NCBI GenBank assembly: GCA_947462335.1
Contig: OX381707.1
Location: 12,425,555-12,489,554 of the forward strand
Length of the DNA: 64,000 nucleotides
Reading direction: 5' to 3'
From: Harmothoe impar
Taxonomy: Eukaryota; Annelida; Polychaeta; Phyllodocida; Polynoidae
The notes under the pieces are model-generated. The model was given only the letters and a program-made list of their open reading frames with translations. It did not search any database and was not told where the DNA came from. The translations under genes were made by a program, and so were the position numbers. Positions 45,673 to 57,800 of this stretch are shown here, one piece after another; positions within the stretch are counted from its first letter, which is position 1; every line of letters begins with the position of its first letter.

Positions 45673-47729
45673 TTAATTTATATTGTCGCTGTTGTACACA
45701 CCATACAACAGTTCACAGCACTGTTGAGATAACCCTCTAGAAGACGGGGAAAATAATACTTCCCCCGTGGAAAGAAAGGTCATTTTGTGGAGTATAGTAG
45801 TCCGTGTGCAGACTTCCAACTGCTCTTCTAGGTTTTCCTCTACTTCACCCCATCCTTCGCTTTCAGGGTACATAGCTGAGTTGCCAATTTGAAATGCCTC
45901 CGCAGGTAATGAACCCCAATCACAGGCCTGCCAGACAGACTCATCCATGTCGACAATTTGGTTCAGATACTGCTCCAATTCTCTGTCCTCAAACTCCACT
46001 ACCATATTCGGTGGCAGACTACCTGGAGATTCGGGAGTGGGGAACATGTCCACGCAATAGTCCGCCGACTGAATTGAACTCAGATCACCCTCTGAACACT
46101 CCCCCTCGGTCTGCCTTGTGTCATCATTGGTGAAGTAGCCATATTGAACAGAGATGTACTCTGACACAGCATACTGGGGGATGGACGTGTTAAATCCAAG
46201 GGTGAACATTTCAGCAACAATTTCTCGCGGTCGCAAAAGGCTGGAATCATAGTACACCTCCACCATGTATCCACAGGCCTCAGTCTGTACAGACTTGTCC
46301 GTGTGGCCATAAGATATTATATTGTCTTCCTTGTTGTACTCAGCCAGTTGACAGACAACATCAATGCCAGGAGACAAACAAAAATATACCCCCAATTCAA
46401 ATGCTGTAGACTTGACCTGAACGTGTCGAGGTAGGGCAATTTTTACAGGTGCAAAGATGGGCTGCTTGACCACTGCCAAAATTGTTTTGGTATGAAAGGG
46501 ATTGGAAGCCACAAGCAGAGGAGACATTTCCAATCCGTCATCCACCACAGCATTTAATGCCAACAGTTTCAGTGTGGGGAAAACAGGCATGACTTTTATC
46601 TGAAAAATGGAAGAGGGAAGAATAGACATATGTTCATTCTTCGTCCGCACTCTTTGAAAACCACAGGTCTTCGGATATGGATGTTTCGACACAGGTAACA
46701 GAGATATCGTTCAGGGGTATTATTCGTATGGTGCACTTGACCACAGAACTATACTCTGCACACCTCAGCACTGTAGCTTGCTGAAGACGAAGGGTGACAG
46801 CTTCAGTCATGGGGAATAAGTGAAGGTCAGTGGACTTGAGAAAGTCATCTCCCGAAACAACACGCGACCGTATGTACACCTGTAACGTCGTCCTGGCACA
46901 TGTTTGAAATTGTTTTAGAATGAAAATGATATTCACAATGCGGGAAAAGATAGGTCACATCCTCGTTCAGAGAGACAAAACACCCGACCCCATAGGCAAG
47001 AGGACTAATAGTAAGTGGACCATTAACATGAAGCTCTGTAGACGGTCGCTCAATCTCCACAACCTGCAATTCATCGGCGAAAACATCGGCGTACAGACGC
47101 TTAGTAAGCCAGTGATCCTGCTGACATACAGGAAGAGCTGCAGCAGCAAGGTCTCTCAATTTGGGAAACATGTCGTGACTGTGACTGTGGGTTTTGAGAA
47201 AAGAAGACAGTAGACCATGTTAGGTGTTACCCACCAGAACAGACGAACAACAATACAACGTACCTACCCAGTTGACTTAAAAGTTCCCCATCGCGACTGT
47301 GCTGCCTGTCTCCATGACATAAAATTCTCCGTTGTCTTGCATGGGCTCAAACATGTAAGCAGTCTCCCTTGACAGCGAGCTGAGATAACTCAGACCGCAG
47401 TTGTCCATTAGTGTCCACTTATGGAACAATGGACAGAAACGATCTTGAAATATTATGTGGATACAACCCCAACCTTTCTCCATATCGGACAGGAGGCAAG
47501 TGCTGTCTTTGTGGATAGCTACTTGGTAAAACACTCCCTCCTTCTGCAGAGTATTTATAATGTTGTTGATAGCACAATACCAATAATGACACTCACTATT
47601 GTAACTCTGGAAAGGTTCCCCTTCTTTTTGTCCCTTTGAGATAAACTCCCATATCTCTTGCGCATATGTAATTTCAACATGTGCTCTCACAGTAAACAGG
47701 TATAAATCGTCGCAGCTCATATTGACACC
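45673..47729 (-). CDS. unrecognised multi-exon gene with repeated domains
   Basis: Several minus-strand exons appear here. One begins after a CCTTTACAG acceptor (47729) with ATG at 47720 and stays open to 47277. A second begins after TTTTCTCAAAACCCACAG, about 47183, with MFPKLRDLAAAALP. A third starts after CTTCCATTTTTCAG at 46599 and runs to a stop at 45673. Between about 46925 and 46634 the frame changes once and I cannot place every boundary. The second and third parts are paralogous: FPKLRDLA..A...VNGPLTISPLAYGVGCFVSLNEDV matches FPTLKLLALNAVV...VKSTAFELGVYFCLSPGIDV. The third ends acidic (EDRELEQYLNQIVDMDESVW). No known family is recognised. It lies head-to-tail with the Helitron, 90 bases apart, and could be an accessory gene of it or a host gene. 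Confidence 0.45.
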
Positions 47730-48869
47730 TGTAAAGGGAATGATTTTTATTAAAGAATGTCTTTACTTTTATACTTTTTGATGAATTGTATACAGCCATA
47801 GAATGAAATATATAATTATTATTTTTAGTATTAGTATTAACGCCATGTCTAATTGAATTTGTCTTGTTATTATAGATGGAACTACCACCCACAGAAGACT
47901 AAAATGACCTGCCGACCTTCAGATATGCAGTATACGACACAACCCTAACCATACTGGCCTGCGACGTCATCAAAAGCATGTCAAGTCATGAGTTTATTCA
48001 AGAAGGTCTTGCTCAGTATCCCATCAAGGAGATGTTGACCGAGCAGATGTGTGTATGCAATTCAGCCAGGTCAAAAGACCACGTCCATTACTACCCACCT
48101 TGAAAGCCATTAATTAACACATCAAGGAGATGTTACATTAAGATGAAAATTTTTGGCAGTGGGATATGAGTGTGTTCTGCATGATAGTGTTTTAGACCCA
48201 CCTTGAAAGCCAGCTATAATCACATGAAATGATTGTGAAAGTGAACACTTCTGTGTACGACATGTGGTGATATGTGATAAAAAGGCCCACCTGCAAGCCA
48301 TAACTCACATTAAAGGTAAATAAACACACTTGCAAAGTGCTAAAGGAAATATACCTGTGAGTTACTGGCAGTGGAAGTGGCATGTGAAATATGTGACATG
48401 ACATGGATTTACCGGAGAGTGGCAGGGACATTAACTGTGAGTACACCCAGTTTACCATGCACCTACTCACATAACCTTGGTTTAAGACCAACTCGGGATT
48501 TACTTTCTTACTAACATAAAACTAAGGAAGATATTTCAAACAACTCAGGAACACTACGCTTGATTCAATACACAACCCAACAACACTGCATATAAATTGA
48601 TACAGCACAGTTATCACTTTAGGGACTTGAATGAACTAAAGGACATGTCAACCAAGCAGACAACTGTTATTAGTTTAGTTGTTAGTTATTATTTCTGAAA
48701 GATGGATACAACCTTGATATTTTCAGAGTAACTGGACTGTTACACTTGTGACGATGGCAGACCAAAATATTGTTGAATAGAACCATGCATAGTTACATGA
48801 CTTATATATTGAATTTCTACATATGCAAGGCTACTGGCTGACATGTGTACTTATAGTTTCAGCGTGCTA
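47730..48869. other. non-coding
   Basis: No supported gene. The phrase ACCCACCTTGAAAGCCA recurs near 48085 and 48197 with a variant near 48284, suggesting a diverged repeat. Confidence 0.45.
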
Positions 48870-49110
48870 GAAATACGTCCCGTGTGTGACTGAAATACAC
48901 TGTAAAATTATATTTTCAGTTCTTAAATAGGCAATAGTACTGGCTGATAGGTGTTGTTGGGGTGGCGCCCCCTGTACCATACAAATACGCCCTGTGTATG
49001 ACTGAAATAGCCTGTAAAATTATATCTTGAGATTTTACATAGGCAATGCTACTGCCTGATATGTATTCTTGACGTGGCGCCCCCTATACTATACAGGGCA
49101 CACTACGCCC
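48870..49110 (+). repeat. second copy of the GGCGCCCCCT dispersed repeat
   Basis: About 190 bases are nearly identical to 30557-30745, from TTAAATAGGCAATAGTACTGG to ACAGGGCACACTACGC. A third, more diverged monomer precedes it, and a fourth fragment (TATATAGGCAATGCTACT, GGTGGGAACGGCATTTATAAG) lies at 49338-49425. Confidence 0.85.
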
Positions 49111-49599
49111 ACTTTTTTTTTTTTACATATAGACTATGGCACTGGCCAGAATGAGATTGTTGCTTCACATGCCAGTTACACATACACATTTCTAGAAATG
49201 CATTTATGCATAAATTGATGTATAATGAGGGCAAAAGGGATGATACATAAATAGATGATGCCACCCCTGAACAGTTAAGTAGTGTACTAAGGTATGTGCA
49301 AGTTGCATGAATAGGTCTTCTGAAATATAAATACCCATTTTATATAGGCAATGCTACTAACAGAAACACGTTCTTGGTGGGAACGGCATTTATAAGTGGA
49401 CCTTGCTACCATTTCTCCTGTATTACGCTTGACCTGTACACGCATAATTTTAAATAGGCATAAATACAGATATGTGAAATGTGACACACCAATGTTGGTA
49501 AAGAGGCTAGCATTTTTGATGAGTTCTCTAGCGTCCCAGTTTTTATAATGGAAATTATGATACCGGTACTTATGTGTAGAGTGAGAAAATTTGAGTGGA

Positions 49600-50170
49600 G
49601 AATTTGTTAATTTAGGATTGACCTATAAACATATCATATAAAGGGTTAGGCCTATATCTCCAATATCACACCTGCACACAATCTAATATAGACCTTGAAA
49701 TTTGTTACTTGCGGGGGGGGGGGGGGGGGTTGGGGAATTTTGAAATTTGAGCACAACTTAAACTACACAGTACCGGTATGGACTGACAGACCAATGTGAC
49801 CAAAACTAAAGTGCCCATTTCGGGGAGTTAGGCCTATTTCTCAAATATGACACTTGTACACAATCTAATATAGACCTTGAAATTACAGAAAAAAATATTT
49901 CCAGGAAAATGGGTCAATTTTTTACTTCAGTAGGGGGGGGTTGGGGAATTTTGAAATCTGAGCACAACTTAAACAACACAGTACCGGTATGGACTGACAG
50001 ACCAATGTGACCAAAACTAAAGTGGCCATTTCGGGGAGTTAAGCCTATTTCTCAAATATGACACTTGTACACAATCTAATATAGACCTTGAAGTTACAGA
50101 AAAAAATATTTCCAGGAAAATGGGTCAATTTGTTACTTCCGGGGGGGGTTGGGGAATTTTGAAATCTGAG
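49600..50170 (+). repeat. ~190-bp tandem repeat, three copies
   Basis: Three copies carry TTGGGGAATTTTGAAAT.TGAG, CAGTACCGGTATGGACTGACAG, and AATATAGACCTTGAA, each with a G-run of variable length. They are distant relatives of the array at 32.8-33.3 kb. Confidence 0.85.
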
Positions 50171-51110
50171 AATTTTGAAATTATAGAGATCATATCATAA
50201 TAATAATACCGCTAGAACATGCTTGCCATAAATTCTTTATAGATTATTTCAAGTAACAAATTAAACATAATAATACACTTGTTAACCCTTTAAGACAGCA
50301 GAGTGCTTTAACCCTTTAAGGATGGCATGTCACTGAAAGCTAACATTTGATGGAATGATGCACCAATGCAGCCCCAACCCCAGCGAGTGTTATGATGCAG
50401 ACCCGGAGTGTCTCAACCATGTAGGGTTGGCATGGTGCTTGAATGCACGCCTCACGAGTTACTTGCTGCATTCATGCATAATGACGACAAAAGAGGATGA
50501 TACATTGGGCCATGATGCTGTCATTCAAGGGTTGATGGAGTATGCCCTTTCTTTGCAGAGTGACATGAACTCGTGAGGACTGCATTTATGCATGATACCA
50601 ATGCTATGGGATTGATACACTCTCAAAAGGTTCGTCATGATATGTGCATAAACACCACCGTCCAAAGATCATAAACTGTGGTCTGGTAAGACCTAGTCTT
50701 GACCTTGTGAGTCAGTGCATTTTGGCGACTTCATACTTGAATACATCTTACATGACACCAGAAAATGATATGCACATGAAAACATAAAACAAAGAACTTG
50801 AGATGGTGTAAAAGCAAACACACTGCACTGAATTTACGGTAGTTTTTTTTAAAAGACTAATTTGCAAACAGGTGGCTCCATTTTACAACGGAATATGAAT
50901 TTATTCTTATTCATAAGTTAGCCATATTATACTTCTCAACTTTAAGCCCAGAAGAAGGATATACAGACTAAATGATTCAGAAAATGCGGACAATTTTTTT
51001 GAAAAGTGTTTGCTTTAAACCAACAACTCAATAACCCTAATATAGGACAGGAACTGTGAGATGTGACGTCTTAGCATCTGACCCCCCCCCCCACTCACAC
51101 ACACACAGTT
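50171..51110. other. non-coding
   Basis: TTAACCCTTTAAG occurs twice (50283 and 50308), like the ends of the TTAA-flanked repeats elsewhere in the window. A 73-codon frame at 50355-50576 (+) has no recognisable features. The rest is unremarkable. Confidence 0.45.
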
Positions 51111-51149
51111 ACTCTCCTATTTCTTTGTATATTGAAGAAAACAACTTAC

Positions 51150-51590
51150 GGTGATTGACGTGGAGTGTCTTGATCTTGATATACACTTGAAGTTGACACA
51201 GTGATTGACGTGGAGTGTCTTGATCTCAGAACTTGAACTTGAAATTGACTTGATGATGATGATGTTGAACTGTGAATTGACTTGGAGAATGCCGAGGCTG
51301 TATTCTGGGAACTGGGTGTCCAAGAAAAAAGAAAGAATGTGTGAATGAATGAATGAATGAACCACATATGTGTTTAATTAACATTATTTACCGAAGTTAT
51401 TCACATTAAAATAACCGTAGGTAGCATAAATTTGTTGTCAATTGAATTTTACCTGAATTTCACAAAATTTACTTGAGATTTACATGACATTTCCACAGCA
51501 AAAATAATAACCAACAGTGCGCACGTCTTGACACTCACCTTGAAAGAACTCAGAATGCCTTCAAACTTGTCTGAAGCGCTCTCTTATAGT
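51150..51590 (-). ncRNA. spliced transcript, coding status unclear
   Basis: On the minus strand an exon ends at 51539 with a strong donor (TTCAAG/GTGAGT). The next exon, 51311-51150, has a good acceptor (TTTTTTCTTGGACACCCAG) and a strong donor (ATCACC/GTAAGT). It is 162 bases, open in two frames; one frame is Ser-rich (TSSSSSQFQVQV). It contains a duplicated ATTGACGTGGAGTGTCTTGATC (in plus-strand sense). No start codon in frame was found, so it may be non-coding or have further exons. A TATAAG near 51585 precedes the first exon. Confidence 0.4.
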
Positions 51591-51794
51591 CCGATGTCAA
51601 CAAACCCGAAGTGGCGGTGACGGTCTATAAATTGCTCGTTTCATCAACTCTCCATCAAAAATAACCATTGAAAAGCGAAAATAAGAGTTATTTTAGGATG
51701 TAATATGCATTGACACCTATATTTTGATGAAAAATAGTTTTATTTCTTCAAAAGTACACTTTGATGACCCTCAGGCGGTGAAACTTTGTCGCTA

Positions 51795-51960
51795 CTTCTC
51801 TGACGTCACTGACACATCAACCAATGAGCGTGCGGCAGTGTCCTGTGATTGATGGGCGTCCACTGGATGGCGTGCCATATTTGGAAATGTGGGCGGGGCT
51901 TAATGATACCTCACGCCTTTGGTTGGTGTGCCATATTTGGAGATGGGGGCGGGGCTTAAT
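51795..51960. promoter_or_regulatory. CRE, CCAAT and tandem CArG/GC-box modules
   Basis: TGACGTCA (51801), CCAAT (51821), CCATATTTGG (51875-51884) with GGGCGGGGC (51891), then the same pair again: CCATATTTGG (51931-51940) with GGGCGGGGC (51946). CCATATTTGG is a perfect SRF (CArG) site and GGGCGGGGC an Sp1-type site. The module of 56 bases is duplicated. It lies upstream of the minus-strand exon at about 51.55 kb and could also act in the other direction. Confidence 0.6.
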
Positions 51961-52524
51961 GATACCGCATGACTCTTGATGTTTTCTTTCCTACTCAATG
52001 GCCGGTTTACGCCCAGTTTTACTATTACCATTGTATTTGGATGAACAACAAAGCAATGAATATGTTGGAGAAATAAAGCATAATGTAAATAGGAATTCAA
52101 ATATTGAGACATGAATACAAATAAGATTATTTTAAACGTGTATGGCATACAGCACAAGATGGATTAGTTGAACGTTGTCAACTGAAGTCGACTGGGTCTT
52201 GCAAGCTGTGCTTGTTTATAAATGAAATACCTAATATTATCAATAATATTTAATGTTATGTGTTCTAATTTGAGTTTGCTATTTACTGTTAGAATAAAAT
52301 ATACCACATTCATGTTATTATAAGTTTATGTTAATACTTTATGTGTACCTTATGGCCAACATTATATGAACATGACCACAACCATCAAAACTCCATGGAA
52401 ATAATATCTAAATAACTTTAACAAAGACGATAATTTAAAAAAAAATTTTTTTGCATACATACATGTAACTTATGATGTATTTTATGCACTTCAAATGGTA
52501 TTTTATTGAGGACACAACACAGTG

Positions 52525-52660
52525 CAACATATAAAAGTGTGCTCCGCAAGAAACACAACTTTAGGTTATGTCAGGTTCAGTAAAAAAAAAAATTTGGAGG
52601 AGAGGGGGGAGTACACAGACGTCCGCGCTCATAGACGCTAGGCCTATAAAAGCACACTCC
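52525..52660 (+). promoter_or_regulatory. two similar TATA boxes
   Basis: TATAAAAGTGTGCTCC at 52530 and TATAAAAGCACACTCC at 52645 look like a duplicated core promoter. The second lies 53 bases before the ATG at 52698 and is the likely one in use for the gene that follows. Confidence 0.55.
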
Positions 52661-52697
52661 ACACAGACACAAGTGTCATTTGGTGACTTGCGTCAGT

Positions 52698-53117
52698 ATG
52701 GACGATTTCCTGAAAAAAGTATTAGACGACGGTGTAGTAGGAGAGCTAGGATATTTACCACCATGGCTAGATACTAGCTATGAGTATGGGTGGCATGAGC
52801 CAGACATGGATAGAGAAATGGAGGAGCGGAGACTAGTGAGGTTGGAAAGGCAGGCAGCCATGATAAGAGAGAGGGAGGAGGTGAGGAAGTTCAAGGAAGA
52901 GAAGAGAAAGGACAGGGAAAAGATCAAGGAAGAAGAAAGGAAGGAGAAGGAAAGGAAGGAAAGAATTCTGCATTTTGCAAAGAAAATAAAGAAGCATATG
53001 GATGATGAGTTAGAAAGGAGGGAGACTGCCTTGAAAGACTTTCAAAACAGAGGTAGAGCAGCATACTGTCCGGACTGTCCTGACTGTGTGTCCAAAAAAA
53101 AATCAATTGAAGAGTAA
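52698..53117 (+). CDS. charged coiled-coil protein, 139 aa
   Basis: The ATG follows a TATA box at 52645 by 53 bases; the frame upstream opens only from a TTG. The N-terminus (MDDFLKKVLDDGVVGELGYL, then PPWLDTSYEYGWHEPDM) is followed by about 80 residues of continuous Glu/Lys/Arg-rich helix (EREEVRKFKEEKRKDREKI), a likely single coiled coil. The end has paired cysteines (YCPDCPDCVSKKK). No known family is recognised. AATAAA at 53399 is a suitable polyadenylation signal. The gene appears intronless. A structural or scaffolding role is a guess. Confidence 0.6.
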   Translation: MDDFLKKVLDDGVVGELGYLPPWLDTSYEYGWHEPDMDREMEERRLVRLERQAAMIREREEVRKFKEEKRKDREKIKEEERKEKERKERILHFAKKIKKHMDDELERRETALKDFQNRGRAAYCPDCPDCVSKKKSIEE

Positions 53118-54846
53118 CCCCCCCCCCCCACCAACAAAGGTCCTTTTAAGGACCCCCAATCTATACTAAAGGTTCAGATTCAATATCTCTATTCACCCCC
53201 AGTTTAACCCCCCCCCTACTTGCAAATAAGCTATATTGATGTATGTGTAAATAGGCCTAGTCCCCTAAAAAAAATATGTTGTGGTGACATTCCACAATAT
53301 GAGACTAGCTGACGGAATGACTGAAAAATTCAATTCGTAGGCCTAGACCGGCTCCCTAGACCGAGAGACAACTTTTTCATGCCAGGGGTTGCCAAGCCAA
53401 TAAAAACAACTGGATTTGACGTATGCTTTATAAAACTATATTCCCCATGACTTGGCAACAGTTGAATGTAGTCTTGTGGTCCAGTATATAAATTATAGTT
53501 AATTCCCTGGAAGGAAACGATCGGGTTTTGGCTTTTGAAAATTGCCTGGCTGAGATTGACAGCATTGTTTACGTTTTAGCGCAGACACCGGGTTCGCAGA
53601 ATGATAGATAACAGACGTTTCTTTATTGTTTTTAGTCTAAAAAGCACACACCACTTGCAGAACAGAGGTAAATAGATATACTGGGTGTATTTATACATTG
53701 CCATTAGACTGAAATACATGGATAATATATTTAGAAAGTGAGACGCCGCCGACTTTCAGAACTGACAGCGACGGTAGTTGATGCGCATCCAGTCTGCGCA
53801 GGATTTGACCTACTTAAGGCGGCCAGGAGGGACCGCGGGGAGCATACGTTGCGTATGTCTTCCCCGACTGGCAAATTAATAATAGTTTTCGTCCACTTGA
53901 ATCATTTTAACCTATTTTGAAACAATAATATAGAAAGAATACCACTTTCATTTTATTTTGGATACCTTATTGATGATAACAACACGTTGTTGACACAGAA
54001 GAACGCTAAGACATTTTGTAAACAAAGATTCTCCCTCGGCCGCGTTGACCTTCACCTTGACAACATGACGATTTACGTTAATTTATGCAAGTCACCTTGA
54101 CAACATGACGATTTACGTACAACACTGTCGTGAATATGGTGATAACTAATAAAAACATAATATTACAGCGTTTCACTGTTACATCCATCATTTCAGATGT
54201 CATTTGTAACAATAAAGCGGCAAAAATGAAAAAAAAACAACTCGATTGTGACCCCTTTGGTTGTCGTCAAAAAATGGACAAATTTCAAGAATACGACGAT
54301 TCAAGTTTCGGCAACTAAACTTTGTCGAAAATCAATCAATCCTCTTCTATTTGGACATTTGAGTTGAATTTTATTGCGGATTATCAAAGAATAATATGTT
54401 TTCTTTACGTTGTCAGCTTTTAAGGCAGGAGAAACAATGATAAGTCGTGGAAAATGGACTTCAAGCGAGACGAGTCAGTGAACTCGCTGACTCGCCTGTA
54501 AATTAGTCAACTTCGAAGACGGTTAATATTGTAATCTGTTAAATCACTAATTTAGCTTCAAAACAGTGTAGAATCCAGTTTTTTATGGTATGTTACCACT
54601 AAATGTGCTTCAGAGTCATGTTATCTCTGCCAGGCAAACAAAACTGACAATTTTTTATGAATGCTGTCCCTGCTGTATATTGGTCGGACCATATATTCAG
54701 TAGTAGACCGACAAATAATCATGGTTGGAATATCTTGAAACTGAGACTTATGAGGCATTTTTTACCATCATTTTTGGGTTCAGTGACCTCAAATTAGCCT
54801 AGTCAGGTAGGTCTGCCCCCGGTTTTTTTTTCGTCGTTGCACAGTG
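53118..54846. other. non-coding; short direct repeats and AP-1-like palindrome
   Basis: C-runs follow the stop of the coiled-coil gene. A GC-rich stretch at 53730-53870 has an open frame of 60 codons without support. CACCTTGACAACATGACGATTTACGT occurs twice (54052, 54092). CGAGTCAG and CTGACTCG form a palindrome at 54471-54494. Confidence 0.45.
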
Positions 54847-57800
54847 TTATTTAAGGACATCTTACTGGCACTGCCTCACTGGTAATATTTTCACCATCTC
54901 TTTATGAATGGTGTTAAACAAAAGCCTCTGGGAACCTTGTTTGATTACTGCTGTCAATGTAACTGTTTACTTCATAGTTTGGGATATCCTCTAGGCGTGA
55001 ACATGGCTCGCTCTCCTCCCTACGGCCTGGCCCCGGACCGAGAGACAACGAAATGGCTGAAAAAGGGTCATTGCTTGGTTTTTTAAGGACATCTTACTGG
55101 CACTGCCTCACTGGTAATATTTTCACCATCTGTTTATGAATGGTGTTAAACAAAAGCCTCTGGGAACCTTGTTTGATTACTGCTGTCCATGTAACTGTTT
55201 ACTTCATAGCTTGGGATATCCTCTAGGCGTGAACATGGCTCGCTCTCCTCCCTTCGGCCTGGCGCCGGACCGCGAGACACCGAAATCGCTGAAAAAGGGT
55301 CATCGCTTGGTTATTTAAGGACATCTTACTGGCAGGGCCTCACTGGTAATATTTTCACCATCTGTTTATGAATGGTGTTAAACAAAAGCCTCTGGGAACC
55401 TTGTTTGATTACTGCTGTCCATGTAACTGTTTACTTCATAGTTTGGGATATCCTCTAGGCGTGAACATGGCTTGCTCTCCTCCCTTCGGCCTGGCCCCAG
55501 ACCGCGAGACACCGAAATGGCTGAAAAAGGGTCATCGCTTGGTTATTTAAGGACATCTTACTGGCACTGCCTCACTGGTAATATTTTCACCATCTCTTTA
55601 TGAATGGTGTTAAACAAAAGCCTCTGGGAACCTTGTTTGATTACTGCTGTCCATGTAACTGTTTACTTCATAGTTTGGGATATCCTCTAGGCGTGAACAT
55701 GGCTCGCTCTCCTCCCTTCGGCCTGGCCCCGGACCGCGAGGCACCGAAATGGCTGAAAAAGGGTCATCGCTTGGTTATTTAAGGACATCTTACTGGCACT
55801 GCCTCACTGGTAATATTTTCACCATCTGTTTATGAATGGTGTTAAACAAAAGCCTCTGGGAACTTTGTTTGATTACTGCTGTCCATGTAACTGTTTACTT
55901 CATAGTTTGGGATATCCTCTAGGCGTGAACATGGCTCGCTCTCCTCCCTTCAGCCTGGCCCCGGACCGCGAGACACCGAAATGGCTGAAAAAGGGTCATC
56001 GCTTGGTTATTTAAGGACATCTTACTTGCACTGCCTCACTGGTAATATTTTCACCATCTGTTTATGAATGGTGTTAAACAAAAGCCTCTGGGAACCTTGT
56101 TTGATTACTGCTGTCAATGTAACTGTTTACTTCATAGTTTGGGATATCCTCTAGGCGTGAACATGGCTCGCTCTCCTCTCTTGGGCCTGGCCCCGGACCG
56201 CGAGACACCGAAATGGCTGAAAAAGGGTCATCGCTTGGTTATTTAAGGACATCTTACTGGCACTGCCTCACTGGTAATATTTTCACCATCTGTTTATGAA
56301 TGGTGTTAAACAAAAACCTCTGGGAACCTTGTTTGATTACTGCTGTCCATGTAACTGTTTACTTCATAGTTTGGGATATCCTCTAGGCATGAACATGGCT
56401 CGCTCTCCTCCCTTGGGCCTGGCCCCGGACCGCGAGACACCGAAATGGCTGAAAAAGGGTCATCGCTTGGTTATTTAAGGACATCTTACTGGCACTGCCT
56501 CACTGGTAATATTTTCACCATCTGTTTATGAATGGTGTTAAACAAAAGCCTCTGGGAACCTTGTTTGATTACTGCTGTCCATGTAACTCTTTACTTCATA
56601 GTTTGGGATATCCTCTAGGCGTGAACATGGCTCGCTCTCCTCCCTTGGGCCTGGCCCCGGACCGCGAGACACCGAAATGGCTGAAAAAGGGTCATCGCTT
56701 GGTTATTTAAGGACATCTTACGGGCACGGCCTCACTGGTAATATTTTCACCATCTGTTTATGAATGGTGTTAAACAAAAGCCTCTGGGAACCTTGTTTGA
56801 TTACTGCTGTCCATGTAACTGTTTACTTCATAGTTTGGGATATCCTCTAGGCGTGAACATGGCTTGCTCTCCTCCCTTCGGCCTGGCCCCGGACCGCGAG
56901 ACACCAAAATGGCGGAAAAAGGGTCATCGCTTGGTTATTTAAGGACATCTTACTGGCACTGCCTCACTGGTAATATTTTCACCATCTGTTTATGAATGGT
57001 GTTAAACAAAAGCCTCTGGGAACCTTGTTTGATTACTGCTGTCCATGTAACTGTTTACTTCATAGTTTGGGATATCCTCTAGGTGTGAACATGGCTCGCT
57101 CTCCTCCCTACGGCCTGGCCCCGGACCGCGAGACAACGAAATGGCTGAAAAAGGGTCATTGCTTGGTTATTTAAGGACATCTTACTGGCACTGCCTCACT
57201 GGTAATATTTTCACCATCTGTTTATGAATGGTGTTAAACAAAAGCCTCTGTGAACCTTGTTTATTTACTGCTGTCCATGTAACTGTTTACTTCATAGTTT
57301 GGGATATCCTCTAGGCGTGAACATGGCTCGCTCTCCTCCCTTCGGCCTGGCGCCGGACCGCGAGACACCGAAATGGCTGAAAAAGGGTCATCGCTTGGTT
57401 ATTTAAGGACATCTTACTGGCACTGCCTCACTGGTAATATTTTCACCATCTGTTTATGAATGGTGTTAAACAAAAGCCTCTGGGAACCTTGTTTGATTAC
57501 TGCTGTCCATGTAACTGTTTACTTCATAGTTTGGGATATCCTCTAGGCTCGAACATGGCTTGCTCTCCTCCCTTTGGCCTGGCCCCGGACCGCGAGACAC
57601 CGAAATGGCTGAAAAAGGGTCATCGCTTGGTTATTTAAGGACATCTTACTGGCACTGCCTCACTGGTAATATTTTCACCATCTGTTTATGAATGGTGTTA
57701 AACAAAAGCCTCTGGGAACCTTATTTGATTACTGCTGTCCATGTAACTTTTTACTTCATAGTGTGGGATATCCTCTAGGCGTGAACATGGCTCGCTCTCC

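Noticed and set aside
50355..50576. 73-codon frame on the plus strand
   Set aside because: It lies in repeat-like DNA (ATAATGA.G.CAAAAG.GATGATAC also near 49225) and has no recognisable features.
53738..53920. 60-codon frame in a GC-rich stretch
   Set aside because: No supporting signal beyond composition.
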